Assembly (NCBI GenBank): GCA_963717725.1
Contig: CAVQWS010000004.1
Coordinates: forward strand, 186,001 to 250,000
Length of the DNA stretch: 64,000 nucleotides
Origin: AC-32 sp963717725
Lineage (GTDB): Bacteria; Actinomycetota; Thermoleophilia; Gaiellales; Gaiellaceae
Direction of reading: 5' to 3'
Position 1 is the first letter of the stretch, and every line of letters starts with the position of its first letter. The notes under the pieces are model-generated. The model ran no database searches, was not told the DNA's origin, and saw nothing but the letters and a program-made list of their open reading frames with translations. Of the stretch, positions 24,294 through 33,331 are shown in pieces. The position numbers and the translations under genes were made by a program.

Positions 24294-25634
24294 GTGAGCC
24301 CCCAGCGCCGCACCGCCCTCGTCTCGATCGTCGCCGCCTGCGTGCTGATCGGGGTCAAGCTCGTCGCCGGGATCGCCACGAACAGCCTCGGCCTGCTCTC
24401 CGAAGCGGCGCACTCGGGCACCGACCTGATCGCGGCGATCCTCACCTTCGTCGCGGTCGGTGTCGCCGGCCGCCCGGCCGATCTGGGCCACGCCTACGGG
24501 CATGGGAAGGCGGAGCATCTCGCCGCACTCGCTGAGGCCGCGCTCCTGGCCCTGGTGAGCCTCCTGATCGCCTGGCGCGCGGTGTGGCGCCTGCTCGGGC
24601 TGGCCGAGGGCAAGGTCGAGCCGCGAGGCTGGGCCTTGCTCGTGATCGGCGGCGTGATGGTCATCGACGCCGGCCGCGCCTACGTCTCGTACCGCACCGG
24701 ACGCCGCTACCGGAGTCCGGCGCTCCAGGCGAACGCACTCCACTTCGCGAGCGACTTCGCCGGGTCGACGGCCGTGCTGCTTGGCCTCGTGGCCGCGCGG
24801 GCGGGCTACCACTGGGCCGACTCGGTGGCTGCGCTGTTCGTGGCCGGGCTCGTGCTCGTCGCGGCCGGGCGGCTGATGCGCGTCAACATCGACGTGTTGA
24901 TGGACCGCGTGCCGCCGGACGCGCAGGAGGCCGCGCTGGCGGCGATCGGAGCGGTCCCGGGAATCGAGCTGCGGCGCCTGCGGATGCGGCAGGCGGCGGG
25001 GCAGGAGTTCGCAGACGTCGTGATCGGCGTGCCCCCGGGCGCGGCGGTCGGCCAGGGCCACGCGGCGGCGGATGCCGTCGAGGAGGCGATACACGGGGCG
25101 TTGCCCGACAGCGACGTCGTCGTCCACGTCGAGCCGCAGCAGGACGAGGCGGCCCTCCGCGAGCGCGCGCTCGCGGCGGCGCAGCGCGTCCAGCGCGTGC
25201 GCGAGATCCACAACCTGAGCGTGGTGCGCGTCGGCGGTTCGACCGAGGTCTCGCTCCACCTGAAGCTCCCGGGCGAGCTGCCGCTCGAGGACGCGCACGA
25301 CATCGCCTCTGAGGTCGAGCGCGCGATCGTCGAGTCGGTGCCGGAGGTGGACACCGTCCAGACCCACCTCGAGCCGCTCGCCGAGGCCGCCGAGGGCGAG
25401 AGCGTGGACGGCGACCGTGGCCTCGTCGAGCGGATCGTGCGCGAACAGACCGGCCAGGCGCCGCGCGAGCTGCGCTTCCTGCGCACCGACGACGGGCTGC
25501 TCGCCTACCTGACGCTCAGGCTCGACCCCGACACCTCGCTGGCGGACGCGCACGCCCGCGCCAGCGAGGTCGAAGAGCGAATCCGCCGCGAGCGGCCCGA
25601 GATCAGCGACGTGATCGTCCACACGGAGCCGTAG
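24294..25634 (+). CDS. CDF-family cation transporter with three tandem C-terminal domains
   Basis: Residues 1-~200 are a cation diffusion facilitator: GIATNSLGLLSEAAHSGTDL, with His-x3-Asp in AAHSGTD, and ALHFASDFAG with H-x3-D in HFASD. The usual CDF has one ~80-aa cytoplasmic dimerisation domain. Here three follow one after another, ending in similar phrases VVVHVEP, VQTHLEP and VIVHTEP, making the protein 446 aa against the usual ~300. It should export Zn, Mn, Fe or Co ions by proton antiport. GTG start. Metal specificity cannot be told. Confidence 0.9.
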   Translation: MSPQRRTALVSIVAACVLIGVKLVAGIATNSLGLLSEAAHSGTDLIAAILTFVAVGVAGRPADLGHAYGHGKAEHLAALAEAALLALVSLLIAWRAVWRLLGLAEGKVEPRGWALLVIGGVMVIDAGRAYVSYRTGRRYRSPALQANALHFASDFAGSTAVLLGLVAARAGYHWADSVAALFVAGLVLVAAGRLMRVNIDVLMDRVPPDAQEAALAAIGAVPGIELRRLRMRQAAGQEFADVVIGVPPGAAVGQGHAAADAVEEAIHGALPDSDVVVHVEPQQDEAALRERALAAAQRVQRVREIHNLSVVRVGGSTEVSLHLKLPGELPLEDAHDIASEVERAIVESVPEVDTVQTHLEPLAEAAEGESVDGDRGLVERIVREQTGQAPRELRFLRTDDGLLAYLTLRLDPDTSLADAHARASEVEERIRRERPEISDVIVHTEP

Positions 25635-25670
25635 CGTGGAATTCGATTGTGTCGACCGGTCATTTCAGAC

Positions 25671-25722
25671 GGACGGACGAGCAAAGCCTGTCCGTCCTGA
25701 GACCGGCACCGCAAGCGGTGCC
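25671..25722 (+). promoter_or_regulatory. tandem hairpins in leader of FAH-family gene
   Basis: First hairpin: GGACGGA (25671-25677) with TCCGTCC (25691-25697). Second: GGCACCGC (25705-25712) with GCGGTGCC (25715-25722), only two unpaired bases between. The second ends 11 bases before the ATG and could hide the translation start region. They may also terminate the CDF transcript. No known riboswitch recognised. Confidence 0.5.
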
Positions 25723-25733
25723 TCGGCGGAACC

Positions 25734-26552
25734 ATGAAGCTGTGCATGTTCAGCCCGCTCGAGCACGATGTCCGCGGCTGGCCGGGGCGGATCGAGGGCG
25801 ACCGCGTGATCCAGCTCGCCGCGCAGACGCTCGAGGCGTACTTCACGGGCGGCGGCAACGCGCGCGAGCACGCCGAGTACGCGCTCGACGAGGTGCGGTT
25901 GCTCGCGCCCGTGCAGCGGCCGCCGTCGGTGCGTGACTTCTACGCCTTCGAGGAGCACGTCCGCAACGCCCGCGCGGTCACCGGCCGCGGCGAGGTCGTG
26001 CCCGAGTGGTACGAGCTCCCGGTCTTCTACTTCTCGAACCCGGCGGCGATCTATGGCCCCGAGGACGTGATCCCGTATCCGGAGGGCTCGGAGGCGCTGG
26101 ACTACGAGCTCGAGGTGGCCGCGGTGATCGGCGCCGGCGACCAGATCGGCGGTTTCACGGTCATGAACGACTGGTCGGCGCGCGACCTGCAGCGCAAGGA
26201 GATGAAGGTCGGCCTCGGCCCGGCGAAGGGCAAGGACTTCGCCACCTCGCTCGGGCCTGTGCTCGTCACGCCGGACGAGCTCGGCGAGCTGCGCCTGGAG
26301 ATGGTCGCGCGCGTGAATGGCGAGGAGCGCTCGCGCGGGAACCTCGGCGACATCTACCACTCGTGGGAGTCGATCCTCGAGCACGCCGCACGCAACACGG
26401 TGCTGCGCCCCGGTGACGTGATCGGCTCGGGCACGGTCGGCACCGGCTGCATCCTCGAGCACGGGGACGAACGCTGGCTGCAGCCCGGCGACGAGGTCGA
26501 GCTGGAGGTCGAGGGGATCGGCGTCCTGCGCAATACGATCGGCTCACGATGA
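25734..26552 (+). CDS. fumarylacetoacetate hydrolase family protein
   Basis: 272-aa FAH-superfamily enzyme with metal ligands in DYELEVAAVIG and NDWSARDLQRKE, the KGKDFATSLGPVLV loop, and the end GSGTVGTGCILE. The short FAH-fold size matches bacterial maleylacetoacetate/acylpyruvate-type hydrolases. Given hppD and hmgA nearby it is the natural candidate for fumarylacetoacetate cleavage, but other FAH-family activities cannot be excluded. Its stop overlaps the next oxidase gene by ATGA. Confidence 0.85.
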   Translation: MKLCMFSPLEHDVRGWPGRIEGDRVIQLAAQTLEAYFTGGGNAREHAEYALDEVRLLAPVQRPPSVRDFYAFEEHVRNARAVTGRGEVVPEWYELPVFYFSNPAAIYGPEDVIPYPEGSEALDYELEVAAVIGAGDQIGGFTVMNDWSARDLQRKEMKVGLGPAKGKDFATSLGPVLVTPDELGELRLEMVARVNGEERSRGNLGDIYHSWESILEHAARNTVLRPGDVIGSGTVGTGCILEHGDERWLQPGDEVELEVEGIGVLRNTIGSR

Positions 26553-27532
26553 AGGTTGCGGTCATCGGGGGCGGCGTGATGGGTCTCGCGACCGGATGGG
26601 CGCTTCGGCGCCGCGGCCACGAGCCCGTCGTCTACGAGCAGTTCCGGGTCGGCCACGAGCGTGGCTCCAGCCACGGGCGCTCGCGCATCTTCCGGCTCGC
26701 CTACGCCGAGGACGACTACGTGCGCCTGGCCCAGGAGTCGCTCGGCCTCTGGCGCGAGCTCGAGGGCGAGACCGGCGAGACGGTGCTCGAGCTGAACGGC
26801 CTGGTCGAGGTCGTGCAGACGCTCGAGGAGAGCACCGCCCACACGCTCGAGCGCTGCGGCGTCGCCTGGGAGCGGCTCGAGCGGGCCGAGGCGGAGGAGC
26901 GCTACCCGATCCGCGTTCCCGAGGGCTCGTTCGTCGTCGTCCAGCCCGAGGCCGGGATCGTCCGTGCGGACAAGGCGCTCGCCGCCTTCGCGCAGGGCCT
27001 CGACGTGCGCGAGGACTCGCGCGTCCGGCCCGACGAGCTCGACGCGGACGCGGTGGTCGTCACCGCGGGCCCGTGGGTCAACGAGCTGCTCGACGAGCCG
27101 CTGCCCGTGAAGGTGACCCGCGAGACGCTCGCGTACTTCCGGCCCGAGGAGGGTCGGCCGATCCCGTCCGTCGTCTCGTTCAAGCCCGGCCGGCACACGC
27201 ACGAGATGTACTCGCTGCACGACCCGGTGTACGGGCTCAAGGTCGGCGCGCACCACGCCGGGCCCGAAGCCGATGCCAATGTCCCGGGCGATCCCAAACC
27301 CGAGCTGATCGAGCGGATCGCGGCGTGGGCGCAGGCGACCTACCGGCTGGCCGACCCCGAGCCGGTCGCCGCCGAGACCTGCATGTACACGACGACCGCG
27401 GACGAGAGCTTCATCCTCGAACGGCGCGGACGCGTCGTCGTCGGCTCGCCCTGCTCGGGACACGGCTTCAAGTTCGCGCCGGCGATCGGCGAGCGGCTCG
27501 CGACGCTCGCGCTGGAGGCCGCCGGGGGCTGA
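26549..27532 (+). CDS. monomeric sarcosine oxidase / N-methyl amino acid oxidase-like FAD enzyme
   Basis: 327-aa DAO-family flavoenzyme. It has the N-terminal FAD motif VAVIGGGVMGLATGWALRRR, then GHERGSSHGRSRIFR with the conserved SHG-x-SR and AYAEDDYVRLA as in MSOX. The flavin-attachment region is CMYTTTADESFILE, with Cys in the position used for covalent FAD linkage in MSOX. It ends PCSGHGFKFAPAIGE. It should oxidise sarcosine or another secondary amine, making H2O2. It is shorter than the usual ~385 aa. Coupled to the FAH-family gene by ATGA. Confidence 0.85.
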   Translation: MKVAVIGGGVMGLATGWALRRRGHEPVVYEQFRVGHERGSSHGRSRIFRLAYAEDDYVRLAQESLGLWRELEGETGETVLELNGLVEVVQTLEESTAHTLERCGVAWERLERAEAEERYPIRVPEGSFVVVQPEAGIVRADKALAAFAQGLDVREDSRVRPDELDADAVVVTAGPWVNELLDEPLPVKVTRETLAYFRPEEGRPIPSVVSFKPGRHTHEMYSLHDPVYGLKVGAHHAGPEADANVPGDPKPELIERIAAWAQATYRLADPEPVAAETCMYTTTADESFILERRGRVVVGSPCSGHGFKFAPAIGERLATLALEAAGG

Positions 27533-27546
27533 TAGCGAATGCGCCT

Positions 27547-27575
27547 TTGACCCCTCGGGCCGTCAGGCGTACAGT
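27547..27575 (+). promoter_or_regulatory. promoter of exported propeller-like gene
   Basis: TTGACC (27547-27552) and TACAGT (27570-27575) are 17 bases apart. The -10 ends 12 bases before the ATG, so the mRNA has almost no leader. Confidence 0.7.
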
Positions 27576-27587
27576 CGTCTTGTTCCC

Positions 27588-29131
27588 ATGAGGCTCGTGC
27601 CAGGCCACGCTGTCCGCCGACTAGGGGTCGTCGGCACAGTGGCCCTGGTCTTCACCGCCTCCGGCCTCGCCTACGTGTGCCATCCCGACCTTCCGGGAAC
27701 GCGCAGCCTTGGCGTCGGGGGCCGCGTCGATGCCTACGCATTGAGCGGCGGGCGGGTGACGATCCACGCCTGGGTGCGAGGCTGCGAGCGGACGATCGTC
27801 TGGCGGCCAACGGCCTCGGCTTCGTCGGCGGGCGGCTGCACGAGACGCGCGGCCGCGACTCTGCCGAGGCGAGCCGCCGGCGATGGACGGCACCGTGTCG
27901 TCCTGATCCCGGGTAGCAGGAACCCCGATCTCCCCGACCGCCTGGCCGTCTACGACACCCGAACCGGGATCGGCCTCCACGCCTGGCCGCTTCCCGCCTC
28001 GGCGTCCTCGGTGGATGTCGCCCGCGGGCTGGCCGTTCTCTCGACCTCGAACGGCGTCTACGTGCTGCGGTTGCGCGACGGCCGCTTCGCGCTCCTCGGC
28101 GTCAAGCGCCAGGGCGACCGTCCGCAGATCGGCTCGGCCGGCGTGGTCTTCAACGACGACCTCTACAAGCACCGCAGCGCCGGGCGATCGCTGCTGAAGT
28201 TCCTGCCGTTCGCGACCGTGACGCACGCGCTGCGGCCGTTCGGGCCGCTGCGCGTGCCGGCGACGATCGGCGACTTCTCCCTCGACGGCCGCAGCGTGAT
28301 CTTCGTCAAGAAAGACCCGACCGGCGAGTGCGACCACATCGGCGTCTGGACGATTCCGTGGCACTACTCGACCGACCTGATGGACGAGCCACCGATCTGT
28401 CCCGAGCGGCATGCGCCCGGCGGCATCGAGGCGCTCGCGCTCGGCGGCCAGTACGTCGAGATCCTGACCAGGTACGGGAACGTGCAGACGCTAGTCTCGA
28501 GCACGTTCGTCCGCTGTATCGAGAAGGTCGTCACGCGCACGAGGCTCGGCGCCGGTGCCATTCCGGCGATTGCGGGCGACGGGTCGACGCTCGCGTACGC
28601 CGTCCGGACGGGCACGAGTCCGACTCGAATCGGGCGCCTGGCCGGGCAGCGTCAAGCCGGCACGGCTGAGGTTCCCTCCGCCGTCAGGCTGTCGGTCGAC
28701 CGCGGTCGGCTCGCCGTGCTCGGTGCCGAGGGCCGCATCGACGTGCTGCAGGACGACCGCGTGCTGCGGACGTTCGAGCAGACGGGGCTCGGGCGCTGGC
28801 GCTGCGCGGTAACGAGCTGACCGTGATCACGCGGGCGGGCACGCTCAACACGTACGCGCTCTGGAGCGGAGACCTGCTCCATCGGTGGCGGCTCCCGGCC
28901 GGCACGGCGCCCGCCGTGGACGTCCACTACGGCGTCGCCGTCGTCTCGGCCGGGCGGCAGCTGGTCGCGATCAACCTCTCGACCGGCAGGCAGCGCGTGC
29001 TGCTGACTGCGCCGCAGCCCGTACGGGCGCACCTCGACGACATCGGCGTGGTCTACGCGTACAACGTGGGCTCCGGGGGCGTGCTCGGCTTCATCCCGTT
29101 CGCCGCGGTCGAGCGGGCGCTCGCGGCCTGA
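27588..29131 (+). CDS. exported beta-propeller-like protein (frameshifted)
   Basis: Signal peptide/anchor VRRLGVVGTVALVFTASGLAY, then ~490 residues of short beta strands with recurring units such as RLAVYDTRTGIGLHAWPLPA and TLNTYALWSGDLLHRWRLPA. This is the pattern of WD/PQQ-like propellers. The frame breaks at the G run near 28791-28793; adding one base joins the second frame (NELTVITRAGTLNTYALWSG onward), which finishes the last blades. A second irregular stretch near residues 75-100 may hide another error. Function unknown. It lies between the tyrosine-degradation genes but shares no obvious role with them. Confidence 0.6.
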
Positions 29132-29158
29132 GCCGACGCGCCCGACTATCCTTCGCGC

Positions 29159-30367
29159 GTGCCCACGTACCAGGTCAGAGGCGAGGTCCCGCGCAAGCGG
29201 CACATCCAGTTCCGCGACAACGGGACGCTGCTGACCGAAGAGGTGATGGGCCTCGAGGGCTTCTCGGGGAACGAGTCGATCCTCTACCACCTGACCTCGC
29301 CCTGCCGCGTGACGAAGGTCGACGAGTTCGAGCCGATCAAGCGCGACGAGTGGGTCCCGGACGGCCACCAGCACCGGCACTTCGCGACCATGGGGCTCGA
29401 CCCCGAGGGCGACGCGATCAGCGGCCGGCGTCTGCTGATGTGGAACCAGGACGTCGAGATCTCGCTCTGCCGCCCGGAAGCGGAGATGGACTACTTCTTC
29501 CGCAACGGCGAGGGCGACGAGGTGATCTTCGTCCACGAGGGCTCGGGCACGCTGGAGACGATCTTCGGCGAGGTGCCGTACAAGGAAGGCGACTACGTCG
29601 TCGTTCCGCGCGGCACGACCTATCGCTTCCGGCCCGAGGGTGACCAGCGCTACCTCGTCTTCGAGTCACCCGGTCTGATCGAGATCCCGCGCCGCTACCG
29701 CAACGACTACGGGCAGCTGCTCGAGCACGCGCCCTTCTACCACCGCGACATCCATCCGCCGACCGAGTTGCAGACGCACCGCGAGCGCGGCGAGTTCCAG
29801 GTCAAGGTGCGGATCCGCGACGGCTATCAGACCTACCAGCTCGACTACCACCCCTTCGACGTGGTCGGCTGGGACGGCTACGTCTACCCGTGGACGTTCT
29901 CGATCCACGACTTCGAGCCGATCACCGGGCGCATCCACATGCCGCCCCCCTCGCACCAGACCTTCGAGGGCCGCAACTTCGTGATCTGCTCGTTCTGCCC
30001 GCGCAAGCTCGACTTCGACCCGCTCGCGATCCCGATTCCGTACCACCACTCGAACCTGAACTCGGAGGAGATGATCTATTACGTCTCCGGGAACTTCGGC
30101 TCGCGCCGGGGGATCGAGGTCGGCTCGGTGACGCTCCATCCGTCCGGGATCCCGCACGGGCCGCATCCTGGCCTGGCGGAGAAGTCGATCGGCCAGACCG
30201 AGACGCACGAGCTGGCCGTGATGTGCGACACCTTCCACCCGCTGCGCCTGACCAAGCTCGCCAAGGGGCTCGACGACGGGCAGTACGCCTATTCGTGGCT
30301 CGAGGAACGGGCGCCGGCAGCGGGCGACGCCGACGAGGATCCCGCCGGCGTCACCTCGCACTTCTAG
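29159..30367 (+). CDS. hmgA: homogentisate 1,2-dioxygenase
   Basis: 402-aa HmgA opens the ring of homogentisate to maleylacetoacetate with Fe(II) and O2. The cupin core is recognisable: DEVIFVHEGSGTLETIFGEV, YYHHSN-like PYHHSNLNSEEMIYYVSG with His and Glu ligands (~300), and HPSGIPHGPHPG (~325). GTG start with TATCCT six bases upstream, so leaderless. Its product feeds the FAH-family enzyme 3 kb upstream (after isomerisation). Confidence 0.95.
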   Translation: MPTYQVRGEVPRKRHIQFRDNGTLLTEEVMGLEGFSGNESILYHLTSPCRVTKVDEFEPIKRDEWVPDGHQHRHFATMGLDPEGDAISGRRLLMWNQDVEISLCRPEAEMDYFFRNGEGDEVIFVHEGSGTLETIFGEVPYKEGDYVVVPRGTTYRFRPEGDQRYLVFESPGLIEIPRRYRNDYGQLLEHAPFYHRDIHPPTELQTHRERGEFQVKVRIRDGYQTYQLDYHPFDVVGWDGYVYPWTFSIHDFEPITGRIHMPPPSHQTFEGRNFVICSFCPRKLDFDPLAIPIPYHHSNLNSEEMIYYVSGNFGSRRGIEVGSVTLHPSGIPHGPHPGLAEKSIGQTETHELAVMCDTFHPLRLTKLAKGLDDGQYAYSWLEERAPAAGDADEDPAGVTSHF

Positions 30368-31181
30368 CGAGGCCCACCAGCGGCGCGGAGTCTCCGAGCC
30401 GGGCGCGCTCGACCCCCGTCGCCGCCGCGACGTCGGGCAGGACGCGCTCGCTCAACTCTCTGCGCACGGCGTCGAGCAGCGTCTCGCCCCAGGCGGACGC
30501 GAGTCCGCCGCCGATGCGCAGCGTGCCGGGGTCGCACGTCGCGACGAGCGCTGCCGCCGCGAAGCCGATCGCCTCATGGGCCTCCGCGACGACGTCCGCC
30601 GGCAGCTCGGTCGGCTCGGTCGCCTCGGGGCTGCGCCGCGTGATCCCGCCCCAGCTGCCGTAGGCCTCCGCGCAGCCGCGGTTGCCGCAGCTGCAGACAA
30701 CCCCGCCGTCGCGGAAACGGAGGTGGCCGACCTCGCCGCCGTGGCCCGAGGCCGAGGGGACGACCCGGCCGTCGACGACGTAGCGCCCCGCGATCCCGGT
30801 GCCGACCTGCAGCAGCGCGAGGGTGCCGCCGCCCGCCTCGCCGATCGCGGCCGCGTCGAGGTCGTTGGCGAAGACGGCCGGTGCGGGGCCGGTCGGGGCG
30901 AGGAGCTCGACCAAGGGCGCGTCCCGAAGATCGAGGTTTGCCGAGTAGCGCAGCCTCCCGGCCGCGGTGTCGACGAGGCCGGCGATGCAGAGGCCCCAGG
31001 TGTCGGCGCCGGCAGCGTCGCGCAACCGTGCGATCTGTGCGACGAGCGCCTCGAGACCGAGGGCTACCGGCTCCCGGGCGACGTCGTCAGCGCGGCCGCC
31101 CGTGACGAGGCCCGACTTGACCCAGCTCGCCCCGACGTCGACCGCGAAGAACGGGCCGTCCGCCGGGCCGCTACGTGGCAA
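30351..31181 (-). CDS. ROK-family sugar kinase (aminosugar kinase candidate)
   Basis: 276-aa ROK kinase. ATP-site DVGASWVKSGLV at the N-terminus, catalytic Asp in VFANDLDAAAIGE (~107), and ROK zinc motif GHGGEVGHLRFRDGGVVCSC, then GNRGCAE. Placed last in the murQ-nagA-SIS operon, it most likely phosphorylates GlcNAc, ManNAc or a related sugar; glucokinase is the alternative. The TTG start overlaps the SIS gene by 11 bases. It overlaps hmgA's end by 17 bases. Confidence 0.85.
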   Translation of the reverse strand: MPRSGPADGPFFAVDVGASWVKSGLVTGGRADDVAREPVALGLEALVAQIARLRDAAGADTWGLCIAGLVDTAAGRLRYSANLDLRDAPLVELLAPTGPAPAVFANDLDAAAIGEAGGGTLALLQVGTGIAGRYVVDGRVVPSASGHGGEVGHLRFRDGGVVCSCGNRGCAEAYGSWGGITRRSPEATEPTELPADVVAEAHEAIGFAAAALVATCDPGTLRIGGGLASAWGETLLDAVRRELSERVLPDVAAATGVERARLGDSAPLVGLARSAR

Positions 31182-32250
31182 GCGTCACCTTGCTCAGCCC
31201 GGCCGGATGGTCGGGGTCGAGCCCCTTCGCCTGCGCGAGCGCAAGGGCGAAGAGCTGGCCCGGCACGACCGAGAGCAGCGGGGAGAGCAGCGGCGACGGA
31301 GGCTTCGGCACGGGCAGCACGTACGCGGCACCTGCGAGCGCCTCGGCGGCGTCCCCGCTCGCCACGATCGTCGCGCCGGCCGCTCGGATGCGCTCGGCAG
31401 CCTCGACGACGGCGGACAGGGTCGCGTCGTCCGAGGCCACGGCCCAGACGGGGAAGAGCGGGTCGAGCGCCGCCACCGGCCCGTGCGCTAGTCCGGTCGC
31501 GGTGAACGGCTCCGCGGCGACGCGGCAGGTCTCGAGCAGCTTCAGCGCAATCTCGCGGGCCGTCGCGAACTCGATCCCGCGGCCGATCGTGAACATGCGC
31601 CCGACGGAGGCGAACGGCAGCGCGATCGCGCGCGCCTGTGCCTCCAGCTTCGGCAGCGCCGCTTCGAGCAGGTCGGCGGTCGTGCGGATCCCGTCGGCGA
31701 TCTCCGCGCCGCGGCCGGCGGCATGGGCGGCGAAGAGCGCGAGCGCGGCGACCTGGTTCGAGTAGGTCTTGGTCGCGGCGACCGAGCGCTCGGGCCCCGC
31801 CGCGAGCGGGAGCATCGCGTCGGCCGCGCGCGCCAGCTCCGAGTCCTCGTGATTGGTGACCGCCAGCGTGTAGGCGCCCCGGCGGCGCGCGCGTGTGAGG
31901 TACTCGATCACGTCGGGCGTCCGGCCGGACTGTGAGAGCGCGAGCACGGTCGAGCCGTCCATCTGAATGCGCGTGTCGTAGTGGACGGTCAGCGCGATCG
32001 AGTCGCGCAGCGCAGTCCAGCGCGGCAGGAGGCCGAACGCGTAGACGCCGTACGAGGCAGCGTTGTCGGACGAGCCGTGACCGACCATCCGGATCGTTGT
32101 GGCGCCCTGTTCGCGCGCGCGGGCGGCCGCCTCGGCGTAGACGGGCTCGTGCTCGAGCAGCGCCCGGAGCGCCTGAGGCTGCGAGCGGATCTCCGCCAGG
32201 AAGTCGGCGCCGAGCGCCTCGGGCAACGCGGCTGCCTCAGGCAACGACAC
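31171..32250 (-). CDS. SIS-domain aminosugar phosphate deaminase/isomerase (NagB-II/GlmS-like)
   Basis: 359 aa with two SIS domains and no glutaminase domain. The first has MVGHGSSDNAASYGVYAF and LALSQSGRTPDVIEYL; the second has TIGRGIEFATAREIALKLLE. This matches NagB-II/AgaS proteins that convert glucosamine-6-phosphate to fructose-6-phosphate and ammonia. The GTG at 32250 overlaps the nagA 3' end by 14 bases. Its context between nagA and a ROK kinase supports the aminosugar role. Confidence 0.88.
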   Translation of the reverse strand: MSLPEAAALPEALGADFLAEIRSQPQALRALLEHEPVYAEAAARAREQGATTIRMVGHGSSDNAASYGVYAFGLLPRWTALRDSIALTVHYDTRIQMDGSTVLALSQSGRTPDVIEYLTRARRRGAYTLAVTNHEDSELARAADAMLPLAAGPERSVAATKTYSNQVAALALFAAHAAGRGAEIADGIRTTADLLEAALPKLEAQARAIALPFASVGRMFTIGRGIEFATAREIALKLLETCRVAAEPFTATGLAHGPVAALDPLFPVWAVASDDATLSAVVEAAERIRAAGATIVASGDAAEALAGAAYVLPVPKPPSPLLSPLLSVVPGQLFALALAQAKGLDPDHPAGLSKVTLAT

Positions 32251-33331
32251 GCGCTTCGCCACCGATGCAGACGCGGTCGATCTCGAGGTTGTCGTCGAGC
32301 ACCACCAGGTCTGCCGGGAACCCGACATCGAGGCGGCCCACCGTAGGAAGGCCGAGCACGCGGGCCGGGACGGAGGTGGCCGCCTCGAGCGCGTCGGGGA
32401 GGGGAACGCCGAGCTGGTGAAGGTTCCGCATCGCCTCGATCATCGTCAGCGCGCTTCCGGCCAGTACGTCGTCGAGTCCGCGCACGACGCCGTCGCGAAC
32501 GGCGATCTCGGAGCCGGCGAGCAGGTAGTCGCCGTCGCCCATGCCCGCGCCGGCGACGGCGTCGGTCACGAGCGCGACCCGGCCGGCGGCGGAGCGCCAG
32601 ACGAGTAGGACGGTCTCCTCGGCGAGGTGGACGCCGTCGATGATGATCTGGACGATCACGTCCTCGCGCGCGAGCGCCGCGCCGATGAGGCCGGGGTCGC
32701 GGTGGCCGAAGGGCCGCATCGCGTTGAAGAGGTGCGTGACGGTCTTCGCGCCGCGGTCGAAGGCCTTGTTCGCCTCGGCGGCGGTCGCGTCGGAGTGCCC
32801 GCACGAGACCGCGATCCCGCGCGCGAGCAGCAGGCCGATCAGCTCGTCGGCGCCCGAGAGCTCCGGTGCCAGGGTCATCAGGCGGACCGGCCCCGCTCCG
32901 AGCAGGCGCTCCAGCAACGCCGGGTCGGGATCGCGCCGGGCTGCCCGCGAGTGGACGCCGAGGCGCTTCTCCGAGAGGAACGGCCCCTCGAGGTGGACGC
33001 CCAGCAGCCGCGGGCCGGGCGGATCGAACGGCACGTTGCCCAGCGCCGCGAGCAGGTCCTCCTCGGGCGCGGAGATGAAGGTCGGGAGGTACGCAGTGAC
33101 GCCGGTCTCCAGCAGCGCCTCACCGCCGCGGGCGTAACCGCCGGCGTCCGCGCCCATGAAGTCGACGCCGCCGAAGCCGTTCACCTGCAGGTCGACGAAG
33201 CCGGGGACGGCGATGCACCCGCGGCCGTTCGAGCCGGCGAGCCCGTAGGCCGCGATCTCACCGCCCGCGAGCTCGACGTCACCGGGGACGAGCTGCCCCC
33301 CGATCAGTGCGGCTTCGACGCCAAGTCTCAT
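32237..33331 (-). CDS. nagA: N-acetylglucosamine-6-phosphate deacetylase
   Basis: 364-aa amidohydrolase: PGFVDLQVNGFGGVDFMG near residue 45, HLEGPFLSEKRLGVHS, the metal ligands around SCGHSDATAAEA and THLFNAMRPFGHRDPG, and the catalytic Asp in LVTDAVAGAGM. It makes glucosamine-6-phosphate, the substrate of the next gene. The ATG overlaps the murQ stop (ATGA). Confidence 0.95.
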   Translation of the reverse strand: MRLGVEAALIGGQLVPGDVELAGGEIAAYGLAGSNGRGCIAVPGFVDLQVNGFGGVDFMGADAGGYARGGEALLETGVTAYLPTFISAPEEDLLAALGNVPFDPPGPRLLGVHLEGPFLSEKRLGVHSRAARRDPDPALLERLLGAGPVRLMTLAPELSGADELIGLLLARGIAVSCGHSDATAAEANKAFDRGAKTVTHLFNAMRPFGHRDPGLIGAALAREDVIVQIIIDGVHLAEETVLLVWRSAAGRVALVTDAVAGAGMGDGDYLLAGSEIAVRDGVVRGLDDVLAGSALTMIEAMRNLHQLGVPLPDALEAATSVPARVLGLPTVGRLDVGFPADLVVLDDNLEIDRVCIGGEARVVA

